A stretch of 64,000 bases of DNA from UBA5972 sp964567685 (lineage in GTDB: Bacteria > Pseudomonadota > Alphaproteobacteria > Rhodobacterales > Rhodobacteraceae): NCBI GenBank assembly GCA_964567685.1, contig CAZMNO010000006.1, positions 46,520 to 110,519 of the forward strand, written 5' to 3'. Below the pieces are notes generated by a model. The model was not told where the DNA came from. It was given only the letters and a program-made list of their open reading frames with translations, and searched no databases. Numbering within the stretch: the first letter of the stretch is position 1; each line of letters starts with the position of its first letter. Position numbers and translations under genes: made by a program. Of the stretch, positions 32,536 through 41,319 are shown piece by piece.

Positions 32536-33276
32536 ATGACATCAGACAATGAAAACTTAGACAAAATCGAACAATATCAGGCCCGGATCTATTCTGCGCT
32601 TGATAAGGTTTCGCGCATATTGAGTGACTCGGGCAGTCAGGACGAGGCAGACAAACAGGCGCGTGAGCGCGATCAGGCGGTGATCGAAGAGCTTGAGGCG
32701 GCCCTGTCGGTGGAGCGCACCGATCTCAGGGCGGAGCGCGACGAAATTGAAACGCTCAAAACCCAAGTGAGCGCACTTGAAGAGCGATGCGCATCTGCTG
32801 AGGAAGCCAAAACTACTGCTGAAAATGCGTGCCGGGAAGCCGATGATGCCTGCGCCAGTGCCAAAGCAGCACTTGAGCGCGCCGAAGAGGCAGCGCAGGT
32901 TGCTGAAGCCCGGCGCTCGGATGCCGACGAAGCGCGGCTGGCAGCCGAAGCCAGCCTGAAAGCGACCGAAGCGGATCACGCCAGCAAGCGAAATGGTGCG
33001 GCTGCACTGGAAAGCAAGATTGACCGGCTGAACGCGCGGATCGAAAACCAGGATATTCAGTTTCAGCGTCTGAAAAGTGCAGCGGCGCAATTGCGCGAGT
33101 CCATTGGTATTCTCAGGGCGCGCAATACAGAAATGCTGGCCGACCCCACTGCCATAGATCAGGCAATGAAGGCCGAGCTTGAGGCGCTCAAATCCACACG
33201 CGCTGCGGATGTCGATGAGATGGATACCATCCTTGAAGAACTGAAACCGCTGGTGGAGGGTCAGATCAATGCCTGA
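32536..33276 (+). CDS. Coiled-coil protein upstream of zapA
   Basis: 246 residues from ATG 32536. Almost entirely a charged coiled coil (about 30-235): SALEERCASAEEAKTTAENA, SKIDRLNARIENQDIQFQRL. No enzymatic motif or membrane segment. Its end overlaps zapA by 8 bp, so the two are translated together, which points to a cell-division or Z-ring role. This is context only. Rich in Ala/Glu, so similarity searches will be noisy. Confidence 0.85.
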   Translation: MTSDNENLDKIEQYQARIYSALDKVSRILSDSGSQDEADKQARERDQAVIEELEAALSVERTDLRAERDEIETLKTQVSALEERCASAEEAKTTAENACREADDACASAKAALERAEEAAQVAEARRSDADEARLAAEASLKATEADHASKRNGAAALESKIDRLNARIENQDIQFQRLKSAAAQLRESIGILRARNTEMLADPTAIDQAMKAELEALKSTRAADVDEMDTILEELKPLVEGQINA

Positions 33277-33664
33277 GGTTGAAATTCAAATCGGCGGTCG
33301 GATTTTTCAGGTTGCCTGTCAGGATGGCGAGCAGCACTTTCTGCAATCAGCGGCGAGTCTTCTGGACAACGAGGCGCAGTCGCTGGCGGATGCTTTGGGG
33401 CGTGTGCCTGAAACGCGGATGCTTTTGATGGCGGGTCTGATGCTGGCCGATAAAAACGCCGGGCTGGAGGAAGAGTTGCGTGCGGCAGAAGCCCGAGTGG
33501 CCGAACTTGAGGCCGGGACAGGGGCGCCTGCAAGCAAACCGGATCAGATTGAAGTACAGGTCGAGGTGCCGGTGATTCCTGATGCGGTGATGAGCGCGTT
33601 TTCAAAAATTGCGGACCGCGCTGAAGGGGTGGCCAGTCAGGCAGAAGACGCCGCAGCCGGTTGA
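33269..33664 (+). CDS. zapA: Cell division protein ZapA
   Basis: 131 residues. N-terminal ZapA domain: PEVEIQIGGRIFQVACQDGE, then QHFLQSAASLLDNEAQSLAD, and helical RMLLMAGLMLADKNAGLEEE LR. ZapA bundles FtsZ filaments at the division site. The C-terminal 40 residues (after PASKPDQIEVQ) are a variable tail. Overlaps the coiled-coil gene. Convergent with ridA, 12 bp apart. Confidence 0.88.
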   Translation: MPEVEIQIGGRIFQVACQDGEQHFLQSAASLLDNEAQSLADALGRVPETRMLLMAGLMLADKNAGLEEELRAAEARVAELEAGTGAPASKPDQIEVQVEVPVIPDAVMSAFSKIADRAEGVASQAEDAAAG

Positions 33665-33676
33665 TCTGCTGACGCG

Positions 33677-34087
33677 CTACCTTGGTAAAACGGCGGTTGC
33701 TTCAATCTCGACCTTTGCTTCGTCTTCCATCAGCGATTTGACTTCGACCATCGCCATTGCCGGGTAGTTTCGCCCCATCTGCGTGCGGTAGACCTTGCCG
33801 AGATCGCGCAGATGCGCCAGATATTCCTGCTTGTCGGTAATGTACCAGGTCAGTCGCACCAAATGTTCAGGGTCGGCGCCAGCTTCGGCCAGGATAGCGA
33901 CGATGTTTTGCAGGGTCTGATCAACCTGGCCGACAAAATCACTGGTTTCAAAGACTTGCTGACCGTTCCAGCCGATTTGCCCCCCCAGAAAGATCAGTTT
34001 TCCTTCGGCCATCATACCATTCGCGTAACCCTGCGGTGCTTTCCAGCTTTTGGGATGAAGCGGGTGATGTGGGGTAGTGGTTGCCAT
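33677..34087 (-). CDS. RidA/YjgF family protein
   Basis: 136 residues. Family sequence: LIFLGGQIGWNGQQVFETSD, FVGQVDQTLQNIVAILAEAG, and the Arg-bearing LVRLTWYITDKQEYLAHL with a C-terminal KVEIEATAVLP. RidA proteins hydrolyse enamine/imine intermediates. As last gene of the aminobenzoyl-CoA operon it may deaminate a ring-reduced amino-enoyl intermediate; that is inference from context. Spaced 10 bp from the thioesterase gene. Confidence 0.88.
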   Translation of the reverse strand: MATTTPHHPLHPKSWKAPQGYANGMMAEGKLIFLGGQIGWNGQQVFETSDFVGQVDQTLQNIVAILAEAGADPEHLVRLTWYITDKQEYLAHLRDLGKVYRTQMGRNYPAMAMVEVKSLMEDEAKVEIEATAVLPR

Positions 34088-34097
34088 TAGTAGCCTC

Positions 34098-34499
34098 TCA
34101 ATCCGTGTTCAGCCTGGCCCTTACAGCGTCCGGCCAGGGATCGGACTTGCCGCTGTCAAGATCCATCCGCACCAATGTGGAATGGGCAATAAATCGGGGT
34201 TCTTGTGAATGTGCGCAGATGATCCTCAGGTCAAGACTGCTGGATCCAATCCGCAGGACGTCAAGAGTGATATCCAGATCATCCTCAAGCCTGCTTGGGT
34301 TTTGAAATTCAACCGAGATTTTCAAGGTCGGCACGCCCCTCCGGTCAACCATATGCATTGGCCCAAAACTGTAATCGACATGGGTGCGGAAGAACTCTTC
34401 GATTACTGAATTGATGATTTCAAAATAGCGCGGGTAAAACACGATCCCCGCCGGGTCGCAGTGTTGAAATTCGACCATGCGACTTGTCTGCCAGCTCAT
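34098..34499 (-). CDS. Acyl-CoA thioesterase, 4-hydroxybenzoyl-CoA thioesterase type
   Basis: 133 residues from ATG 34499 (ATGA overlap with kynA). Hot-dog fold motif: MVEFQHCDPAGIVFYPRYFE with the catalytic Asp of the CDPAGI motif, then RRGVPTLKISVEFQNPSRLE DD. Hydrolyses aryl- or acyl-CoA thioesters. In this operon it could release CoA from dead-end aromatic CoA esters such as 2-aminobenzoyl-CoA derivatives; inference from context. Confidence 0.88.
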   Translation of the reverse strand: MSWQTSRMVEFQHCDPAGIVFYPRYFEIINSVIEEFFRTHVDYSFGPMHMVDRRGVPTLKISVEFQNPSRLEDDLDITLDVLRIGSSSLDLRIICAHSQEPRFIAHSTLVRMDLDSGKSDPWPDAVRARLNTD

Positions 34500-35326
34500 A
34501 ATTCCGTCCTGACATGCCAAAGCTCGGGAAAAAGTTCGATTGCCAGCATCCGGCGCAGATAGGCCACGCCACTGGTGCCGCCGCTGCCACGTTTGAAACC
34601 GATCACGCGTTCGACCGTAGTGACGTGATTAAAGCGCCAACGGCGAAAATAATCTTCAAAATCAACCAGTTTCTCGGCAAGTTCATAAAGAGCCCAATGG
34701 GTTTCCGGCGCTTGATAGACGGTTTTCCAGGCGGCAATCACATGGGTATCAGGCTGATGGGTTTGTGCGACATCGCGTTTCAGCAGGGCATCAGGCAGAT
34801 GAATCCCCTGTCGGTGAAGGAGGCGCAGCGCCTCATCATAAAGACTGGGGCGGGTAAGTTCATCGGCCAACAGTGCATGAATCTCGGGCCGGTGCGCGTG
34901 AGGGCGCAGCATCGCCTGATTGCGGTTGCCCAGCACATATTCGATCAGGCGGTATTGGTGCGACTGAAAACCCGAGGATTGCCCGAGTTCATCACGAAAG
35001 CGGGTATATTCGCTGGGTGTCATCGTGCGCAGAACATCCCAGGCGGCATTCAGCTGTTCAAAAATGCGGGCAACGCGGGTCAGCATCTTGAAGGCGGGTT
35101 GCAACCGGTCGGATCGGATCGCCTCGCGCGCCGCTGAAATCTCGTGAATTGCCAGTTTCATCCAAAGTTCGGCGGTCTGATGCTGGATGATGAATAGCAT
35201 TTCATCATGCGCATCGGTGCGCAGCGACTGGGCGCTGAGGATCTGGTCGATTTTCAGATAGTCGCCATAGCTCATGCGCCCGTCAAACGACATTTGCGCG
35301 CCGTCCTTGGCAGGGTCATAGCTCAT
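34496..35326 (-). CDS. kynA: Tryptophan 2,3-dioxygenase
   Basis: 276 residues from ATG 35326 (ATGA overlap with kynU). Haem enzyme opening the indole ring to N-formylkynurenine. Recognised by SYGDYLKIDQILSAQSLRTD AHDEMLFIIQHQTAELWMKL (haem-edge His/Arg region), SGFQSHQYRLIEYVLGNRN and WRFNHVTTVERVIGFKRGSG GTSGVAYLR near the end with the proximal His. Normal length. The longer open frame to 35365 is inside kynU and not needed. Confidence 0.96.
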   Translation of the reverse strand: MSYDPAKDGAQMSFDGRMSYGDYLKIDQILSAQSLRTDAHDEMLFIIQHQTAELWMKLAIHEISAAREAIRSDRLQPAFKMLTRVARIFEQLNAAWDVLRTMTPSEYTRFRDELGQSSGFQSHQYRLIEYVLGNRNQAMLRPHAHRPEIHALLADELTRPSLYDEALRLLHRQGIHLPDALLKRDVAQTHQPDTHVIAAWKTVYQAPETHWALYELAEKLVDFEDYFRRWRFNHVTTVERVIGFKRGSGGTSGVAYLRRMLAIELFPELWHVRTEL

Positions 35327-36516
35327 GTGACACGCCCCTTGATTTTGTATTCCGGACGATCCCACAGATCATCGGCAATAACCGCCTCGATCACATCGAC
35401 CGCCGCCATCACGTCGTCTTTGCCGATATAAAGTGGCGTGAAGCCAAATCGCATGATGTCGGGTGCGCGAAAATCGCCTATGACGCCGCGGGCAATCAGG
35501 GCCTGCATGGCGGCAAATCCTTCCTCAAAGCGGAACGAGACCTGCGAGCCGCGATCAGCACCGTTGCGCGGGCTGGCCAGCGTGAGGGCAGGGCAGCGGG
35601 CCTCGACCTCGGCGATGAAGAGGTCGCAAAGCGCAATTGAGCGGGCGCGGACTGCCTCCATATCCACCATATCCCAGATATCAAGCGCCGTTTCGAGGGC
35701 CCGCAGGGCGATCACCGGCGGGGTGCCGACGCGCATGCGTTCGATACCGGGACCAGCTCGATAATCCAGATCAAAGGCAAAAGGCGCCTCATGCCCGAGC
35801 CAGCCGGATAGCGCCGGGCGCACGGTTTCGCTGTGGCGTGGGGCAACATATATAAAGGCCGGCGCGCCCGGGCCGCCGTTGAGGTATTTGTAACTGCACC
35901 CCACCGCGAAATCGGCCCCTGCGCCGCTCAGATCGACCGGGATTGCCCCGGCGGAATGGGCCAGATCCCAGACTGTGATCACGCCTTGTGCATGGGCTTT
36001 TTCAGTCAGCGCTTTCATATCGTGTTTGCGCCCTGTGCGATAATCAACCTCTGTCAGCATCAGGACAGCGACGTCATCAGTGATACTCTCCGAAACATCT
36101 TCGGGACTTACGACCCGAAGTTCATGCCCGCCACCGAGCGATTTCAAAAGCCCCTGCGCCATATAGAGATCGGACGGGAAATTACCGTTGTCGGACAGGA
36201 CAACCTTGCGATCAGGATTAAGCTCCAGTGCCGAGGCCAGCGCCTGATAGACCTTGATCGAAAGGGTGTCGCCCATGACCACATGGCCGGGTTCCGCCCC
36301 AATCAGACGGCCGATACGATCCCCAACCTCGGTTGAAAGTGCCATCCACCCGGCCTTGTTCCAGCCGGTGATCAGCCGCTCGCCCCATTCATTTTGCATC
36401 ATCTTTGAAACATGATCACATGCGGCGAGTGGCAAAGGGCCAAGGGAGTTGCCGTCAAGATAAATCATGCCATCGGGCAGATAGAACTTTGATTTGGTTT
36501 TTTCGAAGATATCCAT
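35323..36516 (-). CDS. kynU: Kynureninase
   Basis: 397 residues, PLP enzyme cleaving kynurenine to anthranilate and alanine. Motifs: IYLDGNSLGPLPLAACDHVS, WDLAHSAGAIPVDLSGAGAD (PLP Asp), FAVGCSYKYLNGGPGAPAFI with the Schiff-base Lys in SYKYLNGGPG. Normal length. Product anthranilate feeds the CoA ligase encoded just downstream in the cluster order. Confidence 0.96.
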   Translation of the reverse strand: MDIFEKTKSKFYLPDGMIYLDGNSLGPLPLAACDHVSKMMQNEWGERLITGWNKAGWMALSTEVGDRIGRLIGAEPGHVVMGDTLSIKVYQALASALELNPDRKVVLSDNGNFPSDLYMAQGLLKSLGGGHELRVVSPEDVSESITDDVAVLMLTEVDYRTGRKHDMKALTEKAHAQGVITVWDLAHSAGAIPVDLSGAGADFAVGCSYKYLNGGPGAPAFIYVAPRHSETVRPALSGWLGHEAPFAFDLDYRAGPGIERMRVGTPPVIALRALETALDIWDMVDMEAVRARSIALCDLFIAEVEARCPALTLASPRNGADRGSQVSFRFEEGFAAMQALIARGVIGDFRAPDIMRFGFTPLYIGKDDVMAAVDVIEAVIADDLWDRPEYKIKGRVT

Positions 36517-36520
36517 GGAT

Positions 36521-38143
36521 TTACGGGGCTTTTCTTAAGCGGAAACGCTGAACTTTTCCGGTTTGGGTTTTCGGCAGCGCGTCAATAAAAACAACTGAGC
36601 GCGGGTATTTGTAAGGCGCGATCACTGCTTTCACGTGATCCTGCAGGATTTTGACCGTTGCGGCATCGCGCGCAACGCCGTCTTCCACAACCACATGCGC
36701 CTGAACGATCTGACCCCGCGCCTCGTCCGGAGCACCAATGACACCGCATTCAACCACGAATTCATGGCTCAGAAGTGCGGCTTCAACCTCCGGACCGGCG
36801 ATATTGTACCCGGCAGTGACGATGATATCGTCGTTTCGTGCGGCGAAATGATAAAACCCGTCGCTGTCGCGCATGAATGTATCCCCGGTGATGTTCCAGC
36901 CATCCATGACATAGTCGCGCTGGCGTGTGTCATTGAGATACCGGCATCCGGTCGGCCCGCGCACCGCCAGCTTGCCGGGCTCACCATCGGGCAGTTCATT
37001 CATCGCCTCATCAACGATTTTCGCTTCATACCCGGTGACCGGTCTGCCGGTTGAAGCGGCGCGGGAATCCTCAAACCGGTTGGTGATGAAGATATGCAGC
37101 ATTTCGGTGGCCCCGATGCCGTCAAGCATGGGTTTGCCGGTTTTCCTCAACCATTCCTCGTAAACTGGGGCAGGCAGGGTTTCGCCAGCGGAAACCGCAC
37201 AGCGCAGCGACGAAAGATCAGCGCCCTCATCCATCGCCCGCAGCATTTCACGATAGGCCGTGGGCGCGGTGAAACAGATGGTCGCGTGATAGGTTTCAAT
37301 GATCTCGATCATATTGGCGGGCGTGGCCGTTTCCAGAAGCGTCGCCGTTGCCCCGAAGCGCAACGGAAACACCGCCAGTCCGCCCAGTCCGAAGGTGAAG
37401 GCGAGGGGGGGCGAGCCGACAAACACGTCCTCGGGTGTGACATTCAGCACCTCGGAGGCGTAGCCGTCAGCGATAATGAGTAGGTCGCGATGAAAATGCA
37501 TGGTGGCTTTCGGTGTGCCCGTAGTGCCCGATGTGAAACCAAGCAAAGCGACATCATCGCGCCCGGTACGCACAGCGTCAAACCTGACCGGTTTTGACAG
37601 GGCGATCCGGTCAAGTTCTGCATCGTGATTGGCAGTGCCATCAAAAGAAACGATTGTTTTCAGGTATTTGGAAGTTTTTCCGCAGGCAACGATCTCGTCC
37701 ATCATGCGGCTGTCACAAAGCGCGAATTTGACTTCGGCGATGTCGACGATTTTGCTCAACTCGCTCGTGCGCAAGAGCGGCATGGTGTTGACCACAACGG
37801 CCCCCGCCTTGGTTGCTGCCAGCCAGCAGGCAACCATTGCCGGGTTGTTGGCACTTCGGATCAGCACCCGGTTGCCCGGGCGCACGCCATAATCCTCGAC
37901 CAGCGCATGGGCGAGCCGGTTGGTCCAGTCGGCCAGTTCCTTATAGGTGCGCTGGCGGCCATTCCCGATCAGCGCCGTGTGATCGCCAAAACCCTTGTCG
38001 ACCATCGCATCGGTGAGGGCGACACCGACATTAAGGTATTCGGGGTAGGGAAAATCCTCGAGCAGGAAATCGGGCTGCTGATCGGCAGGCAGCAGGTTGT
38101 CACGGGCAAAACTATCCTCGTGAGCAGTTGGACCGAGCAGCAT
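36521..38143 (-). CDS. Aromatic-acid CoA ligase, probably 2-aminobenzoate-CoA ligase
   Basis: 540 residues from ATG 38143 (TGATG overlap with the dehydrogenase). ANL superfamily: ALLGFTSGTTGTPKATMHFH (P-loop), SAGETLPAPVYEEW, DGIGATEMLHIFITNRF, YVMDGWNITGDTFMRDSDGF and the C-terminal PKTQTGKVQRFRLR Lys. The GATEMLHIF stretch resembles benzoate/2-aminobenzoate ligases. With kynureninase beside it, anthranilate is the best substrate guess. Makes 2-aminobenzoyl-CoA for the fused monooxygenase at 41316. Confidence 0.88.
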   Translation of the reverse strand: MLLGPTAHEDSFARDNLLPADQQPDFLLEDFPYPEYLNVGVALTDAMVDKGFGDHTALIGNGRQRTYKELADWTNRLAHALVEDYGVRPGNRVLIRSANNPAMVACWLAATKAGAVVVNTMPLLRTSELSKIVDIAEVKFALCDSRMMDEIVACGKTSKYLKTIVSFDGTANHDAELDRIALSKPVRFDAVRTGRDDVALLGFTSGTTGTPKATMHFHRDLLIIADGYASEVLNVTPEDVFVGSPPLAFTFGLGGLAVFPLRFGATATLLETATPANMIEIIETYHATICFTAPTAYREMLRAMDEGADLSSLRCAVSAGETLPAPVYEEWLRKTGKPMLDGIGATEMLHIFITNRFEDSRAASTGRPVTGYEAKIVDEAMNELPDGEPGKLAVRGPTGCRYLNDTRQRDYVMDGWNITGDTFMRDSDGFYHFAARNDDIIVTAGYNIAGPEVEAALLSHEFVVECGVIGAPDEARGQIVQAHVVVEDGVARDAATVKILQDHVKAVIAPYKYPRSVVFIDALPKTQTGKVQRFRLRKAP

Positions 38144-39285
38144 CACATCCCTCCCAGTGTCTGTCGTGCGATAATGATTTTCTGCACATCCGAAGCGCCT
38201 TCATAAATGCGCAGGGCGCGAATTTCGCGATAGAGGCGCTCGACGGTCGCGCCTTTGCGCACGCCATCGCCGCCATGAATTTGCACCGCTTTATCAATGA
38301 CTTCCTGTGCCTTGTCGGTTGCGTATAGCTTGGCCATCGCGGCCTCGCGGCTGATTCTTGATGCCCCCATATCCTTGGTCCAAGCGGCGCGGTAGACAAG
38401 CAGAGCCGCAGCGTCGATATCAAGGGCCATATCGGCGATATGCCCCTGAACCATCTGCAAGTCCGCCAGTGGCGCACCAAATAACTGTCGTTCGCTGGCG
38501 CGTTTCAGGGTTTCGTCAAGTGCGCGGCGGGCGAAACCAAGCGCAGCCGCACCTACGGTCGAGCGGAACACGTCCAGAACCGACATGGCAATGCGAAATC
38601 CCTGTCCGCTCTCGCCGATCATGGCGCTGGCGGGCAGGCGCATGTCCTTGAATTCCAGCCGCGCCAGCGGATGGGGTGCAATGGTGTCCAGCCGCTCCGC
38701 GATCCTGAGACCTTGCGTGTCGGCGGGCACAAGAAAGGCCGATAATCCCCCGGCCCCCGGCGCTTCGCCGGTGCGGGCAAAGACCACGTAGACATCGGCA
38801 ATGCCGCCGTTTGAAATCCAGGTTTTTTCACCGTTTATCACATATTCATTGCCCGAATGTTCGGCCGATGTGGCGATATTGGCCACATCGCTGCCGCTGG
38901 CCGGTTCGGTAAGGGCAAAGGCCGAAAGGGCCGTGCCGGAACGGGTTTTTTCCAGCCAGGCCTGCTGATCCGGTGAGCCAAACAGACTGACCGCCCCCAT
39001 CCCAAGCCCTTGCATGGCAAAGGAAAAATCCGCCAGCCCGTCGTGGCGTGCCAGTGTTTCTCGAATAAGGCAAAGCGCGCGGACATCCAGTGTTTCGCCA
39101 TCCATTGCACCTGAATGATGAAGAAATCCCGCCTGACCCAGCGCTGCTACCAACGATTGGCACGCGCTGTCGGTGTCCGTGTGGTCCACAGGCAAATGGC
39201 CCTCACACCAGCTTTCCAGCGATGCCGCCAGCGCCCGGTGCCGGTCTTCAAAAAACGGCCAGTTGAGGAAACTTGTGTCGGGCAT
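38143..39285 (-). CDS. Acyl-CoA dehydrogenase
   Basis: 380 residues. FAD-dependent: FALTEPASGSDVANIATSAE, KTWISNGGIADVYVVFARTG, AVQIHGGDGVRKGATVERLY and REIRALRIYEGASDVQKIII (substrate-side Glu region). Expected to oxidise a ring-derived acyl-CoA in the beta-oxidation-like part of the pathway. 3 bp after the hydratase gene in transcription order. Confidence 0.92.
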   Translation of the reverse strand: MPDTSFLNWPFFEDRHRALAASLESWCEGHLPVDHTDTDSACQSLVAALGQAGFLHHSGAMDGETLDVRALCLIRETLARHDGLADFSFAMQGLGMGAVSLFGSPDQQAWLEKTRSGTALSAFALTEPASGSDVANIATSAEHSGNEYVINGEKTWISNGGIADVYVVFARTGEAPGAGGLSAFLVPADTQGLRIAERLDTIAPHPLARLEFKDMRLPASAMIGESGQGFRIAMSVLDVFRSTVGAAALGFARRALDETLKRASERQLFGAPLADLQMVQGHIADMALDIDAAALLVYRAAWTKDMGASRISREAAMAKLYATDKAQEVIDKAVQIHGGDGVRKGATVERLYREIRALRIYEGASDVQKIIIARQTLGGM

Positions 39286-39288
39286 GGC

Positions 39289-40101
39289 TCAGTTCCCCTC
39301 AAACACCGGTTTTTCCTTGGCGACAAAAGCGTTGTAGGCGCGGGTGAAATCCTCGGTCTGCATACAGATCGCCTGCGCCTGTGCCTCAGCCTCGATCGCC
39401 TGATCGGGTGTCATGTTCCATTCATGGCTCAGTTGGGTCTTGGTGATGCCATTGGCAAAGACCGGACCAGCGGCAATCTTCTGCGCCAGTTTCAGCGCCG
39501 CCGCTTCAAGCTCCTCTGCCGGATGGAGGGCATTGTAAAACCCCCAGTCGCGCCCTTCCTCAGCCGTCATCGCCCGCCCGAGATAGAGGAGTTCCGCTGC
39601 CCGTCCCTGACCGATGATCCGGGGAAGGATGGCACAGGCGCCCATATCACAGCCGGCCAGCCCGACACGGTTGAAAAGAAAGGCACATTTGGCCTCGGGC
39701 GTTGCCAGTCGCAGATCGGACGCCATCGCAATAATAGCTCCGGCCCCGACAGCCACACCGTCAACCGCCGAAATCACCGGCTTGCCGCAATTCAGCATGG
39801 CCTTGACCAGATCGCCGGTCATGCGGGTGAAACGCAGCAAATCCTTCATGTCCATCTGAACCAGGGGGCCGATGATGTCATGCATATCCCCGCCCGAGCA
39901 GAAATTGCTGCCATTGGGCGCAATCACAACCGCATTGACGTCATCGGCGTAGACCAGATCGCGAAACGTGTCGCGCAGCTCGGCGTAACTGTCAAAGCTC
40001 AAAGGATTTTTCCGCTCAGGGCGGTCGAGGCGGATAATGGCCACATCACCCTGCATCTGCCATTTGAAATGGGTCGGTTTCAGTCCTGCCATGTTGCCCA
40101 T
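39289..40101 (-). CDS. Enoyl-CoA hydratase family protein
   Basis: 270 residues. Crotonase fold: IIRLDRPERKNPLSFDSYAE, the oxyanion motif APNGSNFCSGGDMHDIIG, and VDGVAVGAGAIIAMASDLRL with VGLAGCDMGACAILPRIIG QG. Two catalytic Glu of classic hydratases are not clearly placed (GLAGCDMGA instead of a Glu-bearing stretch), so a ring-opening hydrolase or another crotonase activity on a cyclic CoA ester is possible. Confidence 0.9.
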   Translation of the reverse strand: MGNMAGLKPTHFKWQMQGDVAIIRLDRPERKNPLSFDSYAELRDTFRDLVYADDVNAVVIAPNGSNFCSGGDMHDIIGPLVQMDMKDLLRFTRMTGDLVKAMLNCGKPVISAVDGVAVGAGAIIAMASDLRLATPEAKCAFLFNRVGLAGCDMGACAILPRIIGQGRAAELLYLGRAMTAEEGRDWGFYNALHPAEELEAAALKLAQKIAAGPVFANGITKTQLSHEWNMTPDQAIEAEAQAQAICMQTEDFTRAYNAFVAKEKPVFEGN

Positions 40102-40105
40102 AATG

Positions 40106-40561
40106 TCAGTTCCTTATCCTGGAAAGCATTGTCATTGCAGCCTCGATCTCAGCATCACCGAGATCGGCCAACAGGTCGGAAACCCAACCCTCATGGGTTT
40201 CAGCCAGTTCGCTGAACACATCTTCGCCCTTTGGTGTCAGTTGAACGAGAGTGGCCCGCCGGTCATCCTTGATCGAGACCCGCACAACCAGACCATCAGC
40301 CACCAGCCTGTCAACAATGCCGGTGACATTGCCGTTTGAGACCATGAGTTGCGAAGACAGTTGCGACATTTTCAGCCCGCCGCCGGATTTCTGCAAAGTC
40401 GCCATCACATCAAAACGGGGCAGGGTGGTGTTAAACTCCTGTCGCAAGCGGTTGCGCAGGTCGTTTTCCAGATGCCGGGTCGATTTCAGGAGCGTCAGCC
40501 AGAGACGCAGCCTGAGCTTTGAGTCGCTCTGATCAGGATCAGGGGCGTTTTCGGCGATCAT
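40106..40561 (-). CDS. MarR family transcriptional regulator
   Basis: 151 residues from ATG 40561 (ATGA overlap with the SDR gene). Winged helix: TTLPRFDVMATLQKSGGGLK, MSQLSSQLMVSNGNVTGIVD (recognition helix) and LVADGLVVRVSIKDDRRATL VQLT (wing). MarR-type proteins often sense aromatic CoA esters in such operons (BadR/HcaR type); ligand here likely 2-aminobenzoyl-CoA, as inference. Embedded in the operon it probably controls. Confidence 0.92.
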   Translation of the reverse strand: MIAENAPDPDQSDSKLRLRLWLTLLKSTRHLENDLRNRLRQEFNTTLPRFDVMATLQKSGGGLKMSQLSSQLMVSNGNVTGIVDRLVADGLVVRVSIKDDRRATLVQLTPKGEDVFSELAETHEGWVSDLLADLGDAEIEAAMTMLSRIRN

Positions 40562-41319
40562 ACCTGACCTCCCGAGATTTCTATGGTCTGGCCGTTTACA
40601 GAATCTGAACCGGGGCCGCAGAGCCACATGGCAGCGGCGGCAACTTCCTCGACCTCGACCAGCTTTTTGTGCCGGTTCTGGCTGGTCATCGAGGCCTCGG
40701 CCTCTTCACGCGACAGGCCCGAGCGCGCCATGATCTTTTCGGTATTGCGCGTCACGATGGGGGTGCGCACATAGCCCGGGCAAATGGCATTGGCAGTGAT
40801 GCCGGTGCCGATATATTCTTCGCTGATCACCCGTGTCAGGCCGATCACCCCGTGTTTGCTGGCGCTGTAGGCCCCGCCATATCTCAGGCCCCGCAATCCG
40901 GCGATGGACGATATGGTGATGATCCGCCCCCAGCCTTTTTCCTGCATACCCGGCAGGACTTCACGGCAATTGAGAAAGACACCATCAAGATTGGTCGTTA
41001 TCACCTTGCGCCAGAATTCAAGCGGTGTTTTGGCAATTGGCGAAGTTTCGGCGATGCCTGCATTGGCAATCAGAATATCCACAGGCCCGCGCGCGCTGAT
41101 CGCTGTGCTGGTGCCCTCAACGACACTGGATTCCGCGCTGACATCCATCACGAGTGGGAACAGGCCAGAGGCCTTTTCAGCAGTTTTTTCAAGGGCTTCG
41201 ATGTTCCGCCCGGTAATGGTTACCAAGGCCCCCGCATCCGCCAAAGCCAAAGCGATGGCCTCGCCAATACCGGTACCGCCGCCGGTGACAAGCGCGTGTC
41301 GGCCTTTGTGGACACTCAT
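40558..41319 (-). CDS. Short-chain dehydrogenase/reductase
   Basis: 253 residues. Rossmann motif VTGGGTGIGEAIALALADAG, NAGIAETSPIAK, catalytic Ser in TISSIAGLRG and YSASKHGVIG (Tyr, Lys). Ends NGQTIEISGGQV. Likely a hydroxyacyl-CoA dehydrogenase step of ring degradation. ATGA overlap with the fused monooxygenase/reductase gene. Confidence 0.92.
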   Translation of the reverse strand: MSVHKGRHALVTGGGTGIGEAIALALADAGALVTITGRNIEALEKTAEKASGLFPLVMDVSAESSVVEGTSTAISARGPVDILIANAGIAETSPIAKTPLEFWRKVITTNLDGVFLNCREVLPGMQEKGWGRIITISSIAGLRGLRYGGAYSASKHGVIGLTRVISEEYIGTGITANAICPGYVRTPIVTRNTEKIMARSGLSREEAEASMTSQNRHKKLVEVEEVAAAAMWLCGPGSDSVNGQTIEISGGQV

